Shown: positions 1-7,950 of the stretch, in pieces
How the letters are laid out: every line of letters starts with the position of its first letter
Position numbering within the stretch: position 1 is the first letter of the stretch
Assembly (NCBI GenBank): GCA_944336625.1
Contig: CALVLF010000039.1
Coordinates: forward strand, 1 to 33,184
From: an uncultured Clostridia bacterium
Lineage (GTDB): Bacteria; Bacillota; Clostridia; Christensenellales; CAG-138
Length of the DNA stretch: 33,184 bases
Direction: 5' to 3'
Translations under genes and position numbers: made by a program
The notes under the pieces: generated by a model
What the model was told of the DNA's origin: nothing
The model's database searches: none
The model's input: only the letters and a program-made list of their open reading frames with translations

Positions 1-308
1 GGCAGGGCGTAGCCATTGCCCGGGCCCTGCGGCGGCCCGGCAAGCTCCTGTTGCTGGATGAGCCCACTGCTGCCCTGGGCATCCAGGAAAGCCATTCCAC
101 CATCCAAATGCTGGGGCGGCTCCGGGAAAAGGGGATGACTCTGCTCATTGTCAGCCATAACCTGCACCAGGTATTCGATATGGCGGATTATATCTACGTC
201 CTGCGGGCCGGGCAATGCATGGGCAGCGTTGCCACGAAGGACTCCTCTCCAGAGGCCCTGCAGGCCATGATCCTCCAGGCGGAAAACCGAAAGGAGGCCG
301 GCCTATGA
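1..308 (+). CDS. Sugar-type ABC importer ATP-binding protein, C-terminal fragment
   Basis: The window opens inside this gene. The reading frame is open from base 3 to the TGA at 306-308, giving about 101 C-terminal residues. The first visible residues (QGVAIARAL) are the tail of the ABC signature motif. They are followed by Walker B (LLLLDEPTAALG) and the switch histidine in IVSHN. QGVAIARAL is typical of the single-domain FrcA-like ATPases of ribose-type importers rather than the duplicated RbsA form, and the protein stops about 50 residues after the switch region, as single-domain members do. It would energise uptake through the permease that follows, whose ATG overlaps this stop codon (ATGA at 305-308). 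The Walker A motif lies outside the window. The substrate cannot be read from the fragment. Confidence 0.9.
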   Translation, partial: QGVAIARALRRPGKLLLLDEPTAALGIQESHSTIQMLGRLREKGMTLLIVSHNLHQVFDMADYIYVLRAGQCMGSVATKDSSPEALQAMILQAENRKEAGL

Positions 309-1261
309 GCCCCTTTAAGCGCTGGCGCCGGCGGCAGAGCGCCGCCCTGCTCCTTATAGCTGTATGCTTGGGCATGATGGTTTTCCTTTCCCTGGAAACC
401 CAGTCCTTCTTTTCCTGGAAAAACGTGGTGAATATTCTGGAGGCCAATTCCTACCGGCTTTTGCTGGCCATCGGCATGATGTGCGTCATCGCCTCCGGCG
501 CCATCGACCTTTCCGTGGGCTCCATCCTTTCCCTGAGCGCCATTATTATGGCCCGGGCCCTGAAAGCGGAATGGCCCATCTGGCCGGCCCTGGGCCTGGG
601 GCTGCTTTCCGGCCTGGTTCTGGGGAGCATCAACGGCCTTTGCATCCACTTTACCCGGATCAATGCCCTGATCATCACCCTGGCTACCTCTTACCTATAT
701 AGGGGCCTTTCCCTCATGATTACCCAGGGCATCCCCATCACCAAGCTGCCCCAGGCCTTCCGGGAGATCGGCTGCGGGGATATATTCGGCATGGAATCCG
801 GGGTTACCATGGCCCTGGGGGCCACCCTCTTGCTCATTCCGCTTTTCTATTATACGAAATGGGGAAATTATGTCATGTCCCTGGGCGGAAACCCAGAGGC
901 CCTCAAGCGTAGCGGCGTCCATACGGGGCTATACCGGGTATCCGTTTTCGCCCTTTCCGGGCTTTTCTCTGCCCTCTCGGGCATTATTGTAACGGCGCGG
1001 CTCAATTCCGCAGAGGCCAATGCCGGGCTGAATATGGAGATGGATGCTATCTGCGCCGTGATCATGGGAGGGACGGCCCTCCATGGCGGCTATGGGAACC
1101 TGCTGGGTACGGTAGTAGCCGTGTTTTTGCTGGGCCTTATCCGCAACGGGCTGACGATCATGAGCGTATCTTCCTATTACCAGCAGTTCATAACCGGCGC
1201 CATTCTGCTCTGCGCGGTGGTGGTTGCGGAGCTGCGGGAGCGCCGCTTCCGAGTCGGCTGA
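305..1261 (+). CDS. Ribose/nucleoside-type ABC transporter permease (RbsC-like)
   Basis: A 318-residue inner-membrane permease of the BPD_transp_2 family, which forms the translocation channel of ribose, xylose and related importers. After a basic N-terminus (residues 5-11) come repeated hydrophobic helices. The C-terminal part carries the family pattern GGTALHGGYGN, then LGLIRNGLTIM and a final helix ending in ELRERR. The frame is open further upstream, but the ATG at 305 overlapping the ATPase stop codon gives the normal family length and tight translational coupling. The gene is followed by a short hairpin and the binding-protein gene. The substrate is not determined; the adjacent PsuG-like enzyme suggests a nucleoside such as pseudouridine, which is inference. 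Confidence 0.93.
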   Translation: MSPFKRWRRRQSAALLLIAVCLGMMVFLSLETQSFFSWKNVVNILEANSYRLLLAIGMMCVIASGAIDLSVGSILSLSAIIMARALKAEWPIWPALGLGLLSGLVLGSINGLCIHFTRINALIITLATSYLYRGLSLMITQGIPITKLPQAFREIGCGDIFGMESGVTMALGATLLLIPLFYYTKWGNYVMSLGGNPEALKRSGVHTGLYRVSVFALSGLFSALSGIIVTARLNSAEANAGLNMEMDAICAVIMGGTALHGGYGNLLGTVVAVFLLGLIRNGLTIMSVSSYYQQFITGAILLCAVVVAELRERRFRVG

Positions 1262-1278
1262 AGCGGATTGGATGCAGC

Positions 1279-1303
1279 ATATAAGGGAGTATCTCCTTTA
1301 TAT
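1279..1303 (+). promoter_or_regulatory. Intercistronic hairpin between permease and binding-protein genes
   Basis: The arms 1279-1289 and 1293-1303 pair over 11 positions (one as G-U) around a TAT loop. The hairpin sits 8 bases upstream of the AAGGAGG ribosome site of the binding-protein gene. Stems in this position are known in importer operons to protect or process the downstream message so that the binding protein is made in excess. That role is inferred. It is not a good terminator: the bases after it are AAAAACTT rather than T-rich. Confidence 0.55.
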
Positions 1304-1322
1304 AAAAACTTAAGGAGGAAAA

Positions 1323-2474
1323 ATGAAAATGAGAAAATGGATGACGATCCTGCTGGCTCTGGTCATGATCCTGGCAGCAGGCTGCTCCACCACTACCGAA
1401 GCCCCTGCGGCTACGGAAGCTCCTGCTGCCACCGAGGCCCCCGCAGCCACGGAAGCCCCTGCAGCTACGGAAGCCCCCGCTGCCACCGAGGCCCCTGCCG
1501 AAGAAGAAGCCTCTGCCCTTTCTCCTACGGTACAGGCCCTTTACGATGCTTTTGACGCTGCCATGGCCGAGCAGATTGGCCCCATGCCCGAAAGCTTTGG
1601 GGAGATCAATGTAGGGGCCGTGGTTATCTCCCTGACCAACCCCTTCTGGGTAACCATGCAGGAGTGCTATCTGGCTGCTGGCGAAGAGCTGGGCATACCC
1701 ATCGACGTGCAGACCGGCACCACCGAGGGGGATACTGCTTCCCAGCTGGACGTGCTCATGACCATGGCGGATATGGACTATGACGTTATCATCGTATCCC
1801 CGATTGACGGTACCAACCTGATTCCCGGCATCATCAAATGCAATGAAAACGGCATCAAGGTGATCAATCTGGGCCCTGGCGTGGACGAGGAAGCGCTGGA
1901 GGAAGCGGGCGGATATCTGGATGCCAAGATCACCGTGGACTTCAATGAGCAGGGCGAAACCGTGGCCAATGACATGATCGCCCGCCTGCCCGAAGGGGGC
2001 CAGGTAGCCATTCTGGCCGGCCTGGCTGGCGCGAGCCAGAGCGAAGGCCGTACCGCAGGCGCCCAGGAGGTGCTGGAGGCTGCCGAGGGCATCGAGCTGG
2101 TGGCGGTACAGAACTGCGACTGGGATGCTAGCCTGGCCTATGATGCCACCGCTGCCCTCATTACCGAATATCCGGATCTGAAGGGCATTTTCGCCTGCAA
2201 TGATACCATGGCCCTGGCCGCTGTAGAGGCCCTGGCCGCCGCCGGCAAGACCGACGTGCTGGTCTATGGCGTAGATTTTACCGATGACGCCCGGGCTGCC
2301 ATCCAGGCAGGCAGCATGACGGGCTCCATGTCCTACTCCAGCGAGCGGTATACCAAGGCCGCCCTCCAGATGGCCGTCATGCTCAACGAGGGCCATGTAT
2401 TCGAGAGCCCCGTATATCTGCCGCTGACCCTGGTGAATGTAGATAATGTAAACGATCTGGAAGGATGGAAATAA
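1323..2474 (+). CDS. Sugar/nucleoside-binding lipoprotein of the ABC importer
   Basis: A 383-residue Peripla_BP_4-type solute-binding protein. Residues 1-21 form a lipoprotein signal ending in the lipobox LAAGC, with Cys21 as the lipidated residue. Next comes a flexible linker of five APAATE-like repeats (about 27-56), then the two-lobed binding domain starting near INVGAVVISLTNPFW, a typical ribose-binding-protein opening. The motif IIVSPIDG and the hinge region GIFACNDTMALAAVEAL are also family marks. The ribosome site AAGGAGG at 1312-1318 lies 4 bases from the ATG at 1323 and 10 bases from a second ATG at 1329, so either Met1 or Met3 may start the protein. The ligand cannot be read directly. 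The gene overlaps the following psuG-like gene by 10 bases. Confidence 0.93.
   Translation: MKMRKWMTILLALVMILAAGCSTTTEAPAATEAPAATEAPAATEAPAATEAPAATEAPAEEEASALSPTVQALYDAFDAAMAEQIGPMPESFGEINVGAVVISLTNPFWVTMQECYLAAGEELGIPIDVQTGTTEGDTASQLDVLMTMADMDYDVIIVSPIDGTNLIPGIIKCNENGIKVINLGPGVDEEALEEAGGYLDAKITVDFNEQGETVANDMIARLPEGGQVAILAGLAGASQSEGRTAGAQEVLEAAEGIELVAVQNCDWDASLAYDATAALITEYPDLKGIFACNDTMALAAVEALAAAGKTDVLVYGVDFTDDARAAIQAGSMTGSMSYSSERYTKAALQMAVMLNEGHVFESPVYLPLTLVNVDNVNDLEGWK
1401..1490 (+). repeat. Five 18-base tandem repeats encoding an APAATE linker
   Basis: Five consecutive 18-base units each encode APAATE just after the lipidated cysteine. They alternate between two synonymous versions (ACGGAA and ACCGAG endings), so the array is not a fresh slippage product. 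It forms a Pro/Ala/Thr-rich tether holding the binding protein away from the membrane. Copy number could vary between strains. Confidence 0.9.
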
Positions 2475-3262
2475 AACCTTTTCTAATAGAATCCGCTCTC
2501 CTGACCCATGGGCTCCCTTCCATCTCCAATGCGGAGCTGGCGGAAGCCTGGCCCAATGGCCTCAAGAATATCGCCTGGGTGGATCAGGGAGCGGCCCGGA
2601 TCGGCAGCATGGAAGAATTCCTGCCCTTCCGGGCCCGGGCCGGGGCGCTGATCCGCATCGATTGCCAGAGCCTGCCCAGGGCCCGGAAGGAAGGCCTTTC
2701 CGGCGCGCTGACCGCCTCCGGCACCATGGCCCTTTGCCAGGAGCTGGGCATTCCCTTGGCTGTCAGCTGCGGCATCGGCGGCATTGGGGATATCCGGGCC
2801 GAAAGGCTTTGCCCCGATCTGCCTGCCCTCAGAGATATTCCCGTGATCCTGCTGGCCACGGCCTTTAAGGATATGCTGGATATTCCAGCCTCCGTGGCCT
2901 GGCTCCGGGGCCAAGGGGTCCGCATACTGGGGGTAGGGACGGACTGCTGCACGGGTTATCTCTTCGCTGGTGCGCCGGTAGCTTTGGATGGGAGCCTGCA
3001 AGTGGCTTCCCTACCGGCCCGGGGAGCGGGCCTGCTGCTCTTAAACCCCATCCCGGAAGGGGCCCGCATTCCGGAAAGCAGCTACCTCCAGGCGGGCATC
3101 CAGGCGGGAAAAGAGGCGGAGGCGCGGGGGGAATACTACCACCCTGCCGCCAATGCCGCCTTTGACCGGCTTACGGGAGGCCGTTCCTCCCGGATACAGC
3201 TTACCTCCATCATCGCCAACGGCCAGCTGGCTCAGGCTATGACGGGGATCATCGGCCAATAA
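2465..3262 (+). CDS. PsuG-like pseudouridine-5'-phosphate glycosidase
   Basis: A 265-residue member of the indigoidine-synthase-A/PsuG family, which splits the C-C glycosidic bond of pseudouridine 5'-phosphate into uracil and ribose 5-phosphate. Family marks are the N-terminal ESALLTHGLP (usual form ESTIISHGMP, with the active-site Glu at residue 9), SGALTASGTM, CGIGGIGD, the Lys-containing AFKDMLDIP (the usual VKSILDIP lysine region), GVGTD, NPIP, and a C-terminal TGG...N.I..N pattern. It is shorter than the roughly 300-residue E. coli enzyme and divergent in places, so the exact substrate is less sure than the family. Its ATG lies inside the end of the binding-protein gene (10-base overlap), placing it in the importer operon. 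No PsuK kinase is seen on this side; it could lie upstream of the window. Confidence 0.8.
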   Translation: MEIKPFLIESALLTHGLPSISNAELAEAWPNGLKNIAWVDQGAARIGSMEEFLPFRARAGALIRIDCQSLPRARKEGLSGALTASGTMALCQELGIPLAVSCGIGGIGDIRAERLCPDLPALRDIPVILLATAFKDMLDIPASVAWLRGQGVRILGVGTDCCTGYLFAGAPVALDGSLQVASLPARGAGLLLLNPIPEGARIPESSYLQAGIQAGKEAEARGEYYHPAANAAFDRLTGGRSSRIQLTSIIANGQLAQAMTGIIGQ

Positions 3263-3275
3263 AACAATTTGGATG

Positions 3276-3304
3276 GGAGCCAGCCTTCGGGCCGGCTCCT
3301 TTTG
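3276..3304 (+). terminator. Rho-independent terminator after the psuG-like gene
   Basis: The arms 3276-3285 and 3290-3299 pair at nine of ten positions around a TTCG tetraloop, followed by TTTT at 3300-3303. It lies 13 bases after the stop codon and ends the importer operon. Confidence 0.8.
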
Positions 3305-3410
3305 TGCCCTCCGCCCCGTCAGCCGGAGGATTGTACGGGCGGTAGGGGATAGACCAGGGAAATAGGGGACTGCCTTTCCAAAAGGGCGAATGTCCCGGCG
3401 GGGAAAAGGT

Positions 3411-3439
3411 TTGACAAGCATTCCCTGGTATACTATAGT
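3411..3439 (+). promoter_or_regulatory. Sigma-A promoter of metY-metA
   Basis: A consensus -35 TTGACA (3411-3416) is followed, after a 17-base spacer, by TATAGT (3434-3439). The leader to the metY start is only about 45 bases, too short for a SAM (S-box) or T-box element. No such element is visible in 3263-3490. Confidence 0.8.
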
Positions 3440-3490
3440 AGTTTCATTGGTTTATTTTGCGGGAAAAAGCTCCGAAGGAGGAACGAAAAA

Positions 3491-4774
3491 ATGGAAACGA
3501 AGATCGGCACAAAATGTGTGCAGGGCGGTTATACCCCTGAAAATGGCCAGCCCCGGCAGATTCCCATCATCCAGAGCACTACCTTCAAATATGATACCAG
3601 CGAGGATATGGGCAAGCTGTTCGACCTGGAGGCCTCGGGCTACTTCTATACCCGCCTCCAGAACCCCACCAACGACCATGTGGCGGCCAAGATCTGCCAG
3701 ATGGAAGGCGGCACAGCGGCCATGCTCACCTCCTCCGGCCAGGCGGCCTCCTTTTACAGCGTATTCAACATCGCCTCCTGCGGGGACCATGTGGTATCCT
3801 CCTCCAGCATTTACGGCGGAACCTATAACCTTTTCGCCGTAACCATGAAGCGCATGGGCATCGAATTTACCTTTGTTTCCCCGGATTGCACCGATGAGGA
3901 GCTGGACGCGGCCTTCCGCCCCAATACCAAGGCCGTTTTCGGGGAAACCATCGCTAACCCTGCCCTGACGGTGCTGGATATCGAGCGCTTTGCCGCCGCT
4001 GCCCACCGCCATGGCGTGCCCCTGATTATCGATAATACCTTCGCTACCCCGGTAAACTGCCGCCCTTTTGAATGGGGGGCAGATATCGTGACCCATTCCA
4101 CCACCAAGTATATGGATGGCCACGGCGCCGGCGTAGGGGGATGCATTGTGGATTCCGGCCGCTTTGATTGGACGGCCCACGCGGATAAGTTCCCCGGCCT
4201 ATGCACCCCGGATGAAAGCTACCACGGCGTTACCTATACGGAGCGTTTTGGCCTGGAGGGGGCCTATATTACCAAGGCTACGGCCCAGCTCATGCGGGAC
4301 TTCGGCTCCATCCAATCCCCCCAGAATGCCTTCCTTCTCAACCTGGGGCTGGAAAGCCTCCATGTGCGGATGCAGCGCCACAGCGAAAATGGCCTGGCCA
4401 TCGCCCAGTTCCTTTCCCAGCATCCCCAGGTAGCCTGGGTGCGCTTCCCGGGCCTGCCAGGGGATCCTTACCATGCCCTTGCCCAGAAATACCTGCCTGG
4501 TGGCGTATGCGGCGTGGTCAGCTTCGGGGTAAAGGGTGGAAGAAAAGCGGCAGAGGCCTTTATGAAGCGGCTGCGCATCGCCGCCATCGAAACCCATGTG
4601 GCGGATGCCCGCACCTGCTGCCTCCATCCCGCCAGCGCTACCCACCGGCAGATGAACGAGCAGGAGCTGGCGGCAGCCGGCGTTTCCGGCGACCTCGTCC
4701 GCTATTCCTGCGGCCTGGAGGATAAGGAAGACCTGATGGCGGATCTGGACCAAGCCCTCAATAGCCTGGCATAA
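3491..4774 (+). CDS. metY: O-acetylhomoserine sulfhydrylase family (MetY)
   Basis: A 427-residue PLP enzyme of the Cys/Met metabolism family. MetY makes homocysteine from O-acetylhomoserine and sulfide in the cytosol. The PLP lysine is Lys206 in [11 protein letters not shown], the PLP-ring aspartate is Asp181 in DNTFATP, and the phosphate-binding Tyr53 and Arg55 lie in [10 protein letters not shown]. The insertion between the PLP lysine and [12 protein letters not shown] is typical of MetY rather than of the shorter cystathionine enzymes. GAAGGAGGAAC precedes the ATG. The gene is followed 28 bases later by metA, whose product supplies its substrate, which supports MetY over methionine gamma-lyase. 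Confidence 0.92.
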   Translation: METKIGTKCVQGGYTPENGQPRQIPIIQSTTFKYDTSEDMGKLFDLEASGYFYTRLQNPTNDHVAAKICQMEGGTAAMLTSSGQAASFYSVFNIASCGDHVVSSSSIYGGTYNLFAVTMKRMGIEFTFVSPDCTDEELDAAFRPNTKAVFGETIANPALTVLDIERFAAAAHRHGVPLIIDNTFATPVNCRPFEWGADIVTHSTTKYMDGHGAGVGGCIVDSGRFDWTAHADKFPGLCTPDESYHGVTYTERFGLEGAYITKATAQLMRDFGSIQSPQNAFLLNLGLESLHVRMQRHSENGLAIAQFLSQHPQVAWVRFPGLPGDPYHALAQKYLPGGVCGVVSFGVKGGRKAAEAFMKRLRIAAIETHVADARTCCLHPASATHRQMNEQELAAAGVSGDLVRYSCGLEDKEDLMADLDQALNSLA

Positions 4775-4802
4775 CCCATACCCCGAACAGGAGAAAAATA
4801 CC

Positions 4803-5732
4803 GTGCCCATTAAAATACCCAATGACCTGCCTGCCGTGCAGACCCTGTTGCAGGAAAACATATTCGTCATGACGGAGACCCGGGCCATTACCCAGGATAT
4901 CCGTCCTCTGAAGCTGCTGCTTTTAAACCTCATGCCCCTGAAGGTGGATACGGAAACCCAGCTGACAAGGCTCCTGGGCAATTCCCCCCTGCAGGTGGAG
5001 CTGGAGCTCATGCAAACCCGCACCCACGTTTCCCGCAACACGCCCCAGGCCCACATGCTGGCCTTTTACCAAACCTTTGACCAGGTGAAGGACCGGAACT
5101 TTGACGGCATGATCATTACCGGCGCGCCGGTGGAGCTGCTGGAGTTTGAAGAGGTGGAATACTGGGATGAGCTGTGCGAGATTATGGAATGGTCCAAAAC
5201 CCACGTCCATAGCACCTTCCATATCTGCTGGGGCGCCCAGGCTGCCCTGTATTACCATTTTGGCATTCGGAAGCGCCTCCTGCCCCAGAAGCTCTTCGGC
5301 GTATTTCCCCACCAGGTAGAGTATAAGCCCTCCATCCTATTCCGGGGCTTTGACGATGTATTCATGGTGCCCCATTCCCGGCATACTACCATCCTGCGGG
5401 AAGATGTGGAAGCAGTATCCCAGCTGAATATCCTGGCCTCTTCGGAGGAGGCGGGCATTTACGCCATCTCCGCAAAGGCGGGGAATCAGTTTTTCATCAC
5501 CGGCCATTCCGAATACGATGCCGGTACCCTCAATAAGGAGTATATCCGGGATAAAAACGCCGGAAAGCCCATCGCCCTGCCCAAGAATTATTTCCCTGGG
5601 GATGATGACACCAAGCCTCCTCTGGTAACCTGGCGTTCCCACGCCAACCTCTTATATTCCAACTGGCTCAACTACTTTGTTTATCAGACGACGCCCTACG
5701 ATATCCGCCAGATCGGCACAGGGGAGGCCTGA
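4803..5732 (+). CDS. metA: Homoserine O-acetyltransferase, MetA type
   Basis: A 309-residue MetA enzyme that activates homoserine for methionine synthesis. The start is GTG at 4803 with AGGAG upstream, and the N-terminus [11 protein letters not shown] is typical of the family. The catalytic Cys142 (HICWGAQAA) and the His235/Glu237 pair (TGHSEYDAG) fall at the expected numbers. Residue 111 is Glu (GAPVELLE). In MetA enzymes Glu at this position goes with acetyl-CoA use and Gly with succinyl-CoA use, so the product should be O-acetylhomoserine. This agrees with the metY gene just upstream in the same operon. Confidence 0.95.
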   Translation: MPIKIPNDLPAVQTLLQENIFVMTETRAITQDIRPLKLLLLNLMPLKVDTETQLTRLLGNSPLQVELELMQTRTHVSRNTPQAHMLAFYQTFDQVKDRNFDGMIITGAPVELLEFEEVEYWDELCEIMEWSKTHVHSTFHICWGAQAALYYHFGIRKRLLPQKLFGVFPHQVEYKPSILFRGFDDVFMVPHSRHTTILREDVEAVSQLNILASSEEAGIYAISAKAGNQFFITGHSEYDAGTLNKEYIRDKNAGKPIALPKNYFPGDDDTKPPLVTWRSHANLLYSNWLNYFVYQTTPYDIRQIGTGEA

Positions 5733-5741
5733 ACGCCCAGC

Positions 5742-5764
5742 CCGGGAGGGGAAGCCCCTCCCGG
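5742..5764 (+). terminator. Perfect GC hairpin after metA
   Basis: The 10-base arms 5742-5751 and 5755-5764 pair perfectly around AAG, starting 9 bases after the metA stop. No T-run follows, so it may be a weak terminator or a 3'-end stabilising stem. Confidence 0.55.
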
Positions 5765-5802
5765 CAGCCTTGAAAAAACTGTGGGAAAATGGAAATTTGC
5801 CA

Positions 5803-5831
5803 TTGACAAGCTTCTTCCATTGCGCTACAAT
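5803..5831 (+). promoter_or_regulatory. Promoter of the tRNA-Gly/tRNA-Lys unit
   Basis: TTGACA (5803-5808), a 17-base spacer and TACAAT (5826-5831) lie 25 bases upstream of the mature tRNA-Gly 5' end. This is a near-consensus stable-RNA promoter. Confidence 0.85.
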
Positions 5832-5855
5832 AATCTAGCGCAATGAAAAACGGCT

Positions 5856-5931
5856 GCGGGAGTAGCTCATTTGGTAGAGCGCCGCCTTGCCAAGGCGGAG
5901 GTGGCGGGTTCGAGCCCCGTCTCCCGCTCCA
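5856..5931 (+). tRNA. tRNA-Gly (GCC)
   Basis: A 76-base cloverleaf. The acceptor GCGGGAG pairs with CTCCCGC, the anticodon loop TTGCCAA gives GCC, the T loop is TTCGAGC, the discriminator is T and the 3' CCA is encoded. It is the first gene of a two-tRNA transcript. Confidence 0.97.
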
Positions 5932-5939
5932 TAAGCAAT

Positions 5940-6016
5940 GCCTCCTTAGCTCAGTTGGCTAGAGCACCTGACTCTTAATCAGGGTGTCCAGGGTTCGAGT
6001 CCCTGAGGGGGTACCA
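5940..6016 (+). tRNA. tRNA-Lys (CTT)
   Basis: A 77-base cloverleaf 8 bases after tRNA-Gly. The anticodon stem CCTGA/TCAGG encloses CTCTTAA, so the anticodon is CTT (codon AAG). The T stem CAGGG/CCCTG and the encoded CCA are clear. The acceptor GCCTCCT pairs with AGGGGGT using G-U at 1-72 and at 4-69. Confidence 0.95.
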
Positions 6017-6022
6017 AACCAT

Positions 6023-6051
6023 AAAACCACCAGTTTCCTGGTGGTTTTTTT
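6023..6051. terminator. Bidirectional terminator between the tRNAs and the lipoprotein gene
   Basis: ACCACCAG (6026-6033) and CTGGTGGT (6038-6045) pair around TTTC, flanked by four A bases on the left and a seven-base T-run (6045-6051) on the right. It ends the tRNA transcript on the plus strand. On the minus strand it is followed by TTTT and can end the convergent lipoprotein transcript. Confidence 0.9.
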
Positions 6052-6121
6052 CATGCAGCAAACTAGCAGGGCTCCCTGGCAGTTGGAGGCCTTTCGCAGC
6101 GCCCCAAAAGGCAGGGGGAAA

Positions 6122-6526
6122 TTATGCCGCCGGCACAACCGGGGGGCTTTCCGGATTCTCTACGGAATACCATTGCCCCTCCAGCAAAAGGTAGTGCTCC
6201 GCTGGGCCATTGTTTATATAGGAAAAGGAAAAGCCGCCGGAGAGGGTAAAGTCGTAGGCCTCCCCGCCTTCCGCATCCCCAGGGCCTTGCCCCGGCTCCG
6301 GTTGGAAGGGCGTGCAGGCAAGGCCTGCGGCCCAAGAGAGGATCTTCTCGGCCTCTTCCCCCTGCAGAACCCACTTCTCCTCCTGGCCTGCGAAAAAATG
6401 GACGACGGCGACGCGAAAGGGGCTTTCTGCCTGCAATCCGGCCAGAGGATACTGGCTCCGGCTGCAGCCAATAAGCAGGGCCATGCCCAGCAGCAAAGAG
6501 AAAAGAAGGGCGAAGAAACGCTGCAT
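6122..6526 (-). CDS. Small lipoprotein of unknown function
   Basis: A 134-residue protein with a clear lipoprotein signal: a short basic start, a hydrophobic stretch (about residues 4-19) and the lipobox LIGC with Cys21 as the lipidation site. The mature part has no cysteine- or histidine-based site and no fold I recognise; it is mixed in charge and ends in a Pro-rich tail. AAAGGA stands before the ATG on the minus strand. The gene stands alone, convergent to the tRNAs and divergent from galK. The plus-strand reading across the same bases lacks a ribosome site and runs into tRNA-Lys, so the minus-strand reading is preferred. Confidence 0.75.
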   Translation of the reverse strand: MQRFFALLFSLLLGMALLIGCSRSQYPLAGLQAESPFRVAVVHFFAGQEEKWVLQGEEAEKILSWAAGLACTPFQPEPGQGPGDAEGGEAYDFTLSGGFSFSYINNGPAEHYLLLEGQWYSVENPESPPVVPAA

Positions 6527-6627
6527 TTTTACTAGTTCCTTTCATAAATCTATCTTCGCGGCTTTCGCGCCATAGGATTTTCCCCTGCGCACAATGGAAA
6601 GGGCTTTTTTGCGGCCGCACTGCCTGT

Positions 6628-6633
6628 TATAAT
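6628..6633 (+). promoter_or_regulatory. Probable -10 element of galK
   Basis: TATAAT stands 27 bases before the galK ATG. The matching -35 position is only a T-run (6605-6610), so the promoter is either weak or helped by an activator. The leader would be about 20 bases. Confidence 0.5.
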
Positions 6634-6660
6634 GAGGGAAACAGGGAAGGAGGGCGGCGG

Positions 6661-7950
6661 ATGCGGCTGGAAGGATGGTTGCAAGGGCTGAAGAGGGATG
6701 CCTATGGGCCCCAGCTGACTTTTCTATATGGGCCGGATGCGCCCGGGCAGCGCACCCGGTATCTGGAAGCGGCCCGGGCTTTTGAAGAGGCTTTTCGCCC
6801 CGCCGGGCCCGTCCTTTGCATAAGCGCGCCGGGCCGGGCGGAGCTTTGCGGCAACCATACGGACCATCAGGGGGGCCATGTGCTGGCGGCGGCGGTGACC
6901 CTGGATATGGTGGCCTTCCTTGCGCCCCGGCAGGATGGGCAGGTGCGGCTGCTGAGCCGGGGCTATGGCATGGCCCTGGTCAAGCTGGATGCATTGGAAC
7001 CTCGGCAGGAGGAGCGGGGTACGCCCCAGGCTCTCATCCGGGGCATAGAGGCAAGCCTTCGGACGTCGGGCTATCGGACCGGCGGCTTTGACGCCTATGT
7101 GGACGCCCGGGTGCCCATAGGAGGAGGGCTATCTTCCTCTGCCGCCCTGGAAATCCTCCTAGGCAGCGCATTCAACTATTTATATAACGAAGGAAGCATA
7201 TCTGGGGTTGCGCTGGCAAAGGCGGGCCAATTTGCGGAAAACCACTATTTTGGCAAGCCCTGCGGCCTGATGGATCAGCTTGCCGCCAGCACTGGCGGCG
7301 TGGTAGCCTTAGACTTCGCGGATATGGAGCGCCCAGGCGTAACCGCCCTTTCCTGGGATGTGGACGGGATGGGTTATGGCCTGTATGCCGTGGAGACCGG
7401 GGGCAGCCACCAGGACCTGACGGAAGAATACGCGGCCATTCCCCGGGAGATGGGGGAAGTGGCGGCCTGCTTTGGCAAGGCGCGGCTTTGCCAGGTACAG
7501 GCGGCGGAGTTTTACGCCTGCCTAGGCCGCCTGCGGGGCCGGGTATCCGACCGGGCTCTGCTGCGGGCCATGCATTTTTTCAGGGAGGACCAGCGGGTTC
7601 AGGCCATGGCCCAGGCAATACGTCAGGCGGATATGGAGACTTGCCTAGCTTGCATGCGCGCCTCCGGAACTTCCAGCATGAGCCGGCTGCAGAACGTTTA
7701 CCCCCTGGCCAGCTCGGGGGAGCGGAGTTTGGCCCTTGCTCTGGCCCTGAGCGAAGAGATATTAGGGAGCCAGGGAGCCTGGCGGCTCCAAGGCGGAGGG
7801 TTCGCAGGGACCATCCAGGCCCTGGTGCCCCGAGAGCTCTGCCCCATTTATGTAGAGCGGATGGAAGCCGCCTTCGGCCCCGGCTGCTGTAGAAGGCTCC
7901 ATATCCGGCCCGTAGGGGGCTACCGAATGAAGGAGGAAAAGCATGGATAA
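6661..7950 (+). CDS. galK: Galactokinase
   Basis: A 429-residue GHMP kinase phosphorylating galactose at C1 in the cytosol. The galactose signature is present as APGRAELCGNHTDHQGG: Arg59 is the conserved catalytic arginine, and Asn65 stands where many galactokinases have Glu or Asp, a form I associate with clostridial GalK. The ATP loop VPIGGGLSSSAALE spans residues 151-164, and Asp205 in GLMDQ is the catalytic base. The C-terminal GHMP motif is LQGGGFAGTIQ. It is longer than E. coli GalK (382 residues) because of about 50 extra N-terminal residues. GGAAGGAGG precedes the ATG. It overlaps galE by 8 bases. No galT is present in the window. Confidence 0.93.
   Translation: MRLEGWLQGLKRDAYGPQLTFLYGPDAPGQRTRYLEAARAFEEAFRPAGPVLCISAPGRAELCGNHTDHQGGHVLAAAVTLDMVAFLAPRQDGQVRLLSRGYGMALVKLDALEPRQEERGTPQALIRGIEASLRTSGYRTGGFDAYVDARVPIGGGLSSSAALEILLGSAFNYLYNEGSISGVALAKAGQFAENHYFGKPCGLMDQLAASTGGVVALDFADMERPGVTALSWDVDGMGYGLYAVETGGSHQDLTEEYAAIPREMGEVAACFGKARLCQVQAAEFYACLGRLRGRVSDRALLRAMHFFREDQRVQAMAQAIRQADMETCLACMRASGTSSMSRLQNVYPLASSGERSLALALALSEEILGSQGAWRLQGGGFAGTIQALVPRELCPIYVERMEAAFGPGCCRRLHIRPVGGYRMKEEKHG

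Noticed and set aside
1188..2396. A 402-codon open frame on the minus strand
   Set aside because: Antisense to the binding lipoprotein; the Gly/Phe/Arg-rich stretch is only the reverse reading of the APAATE repeats.
5984..6535. A 183-codon open frame on the plus strand
   Set aside because: It begins inside tRNA-Lys, runs through a terminator and is antisense to a lipoprotein gene with a proper signal peptide.
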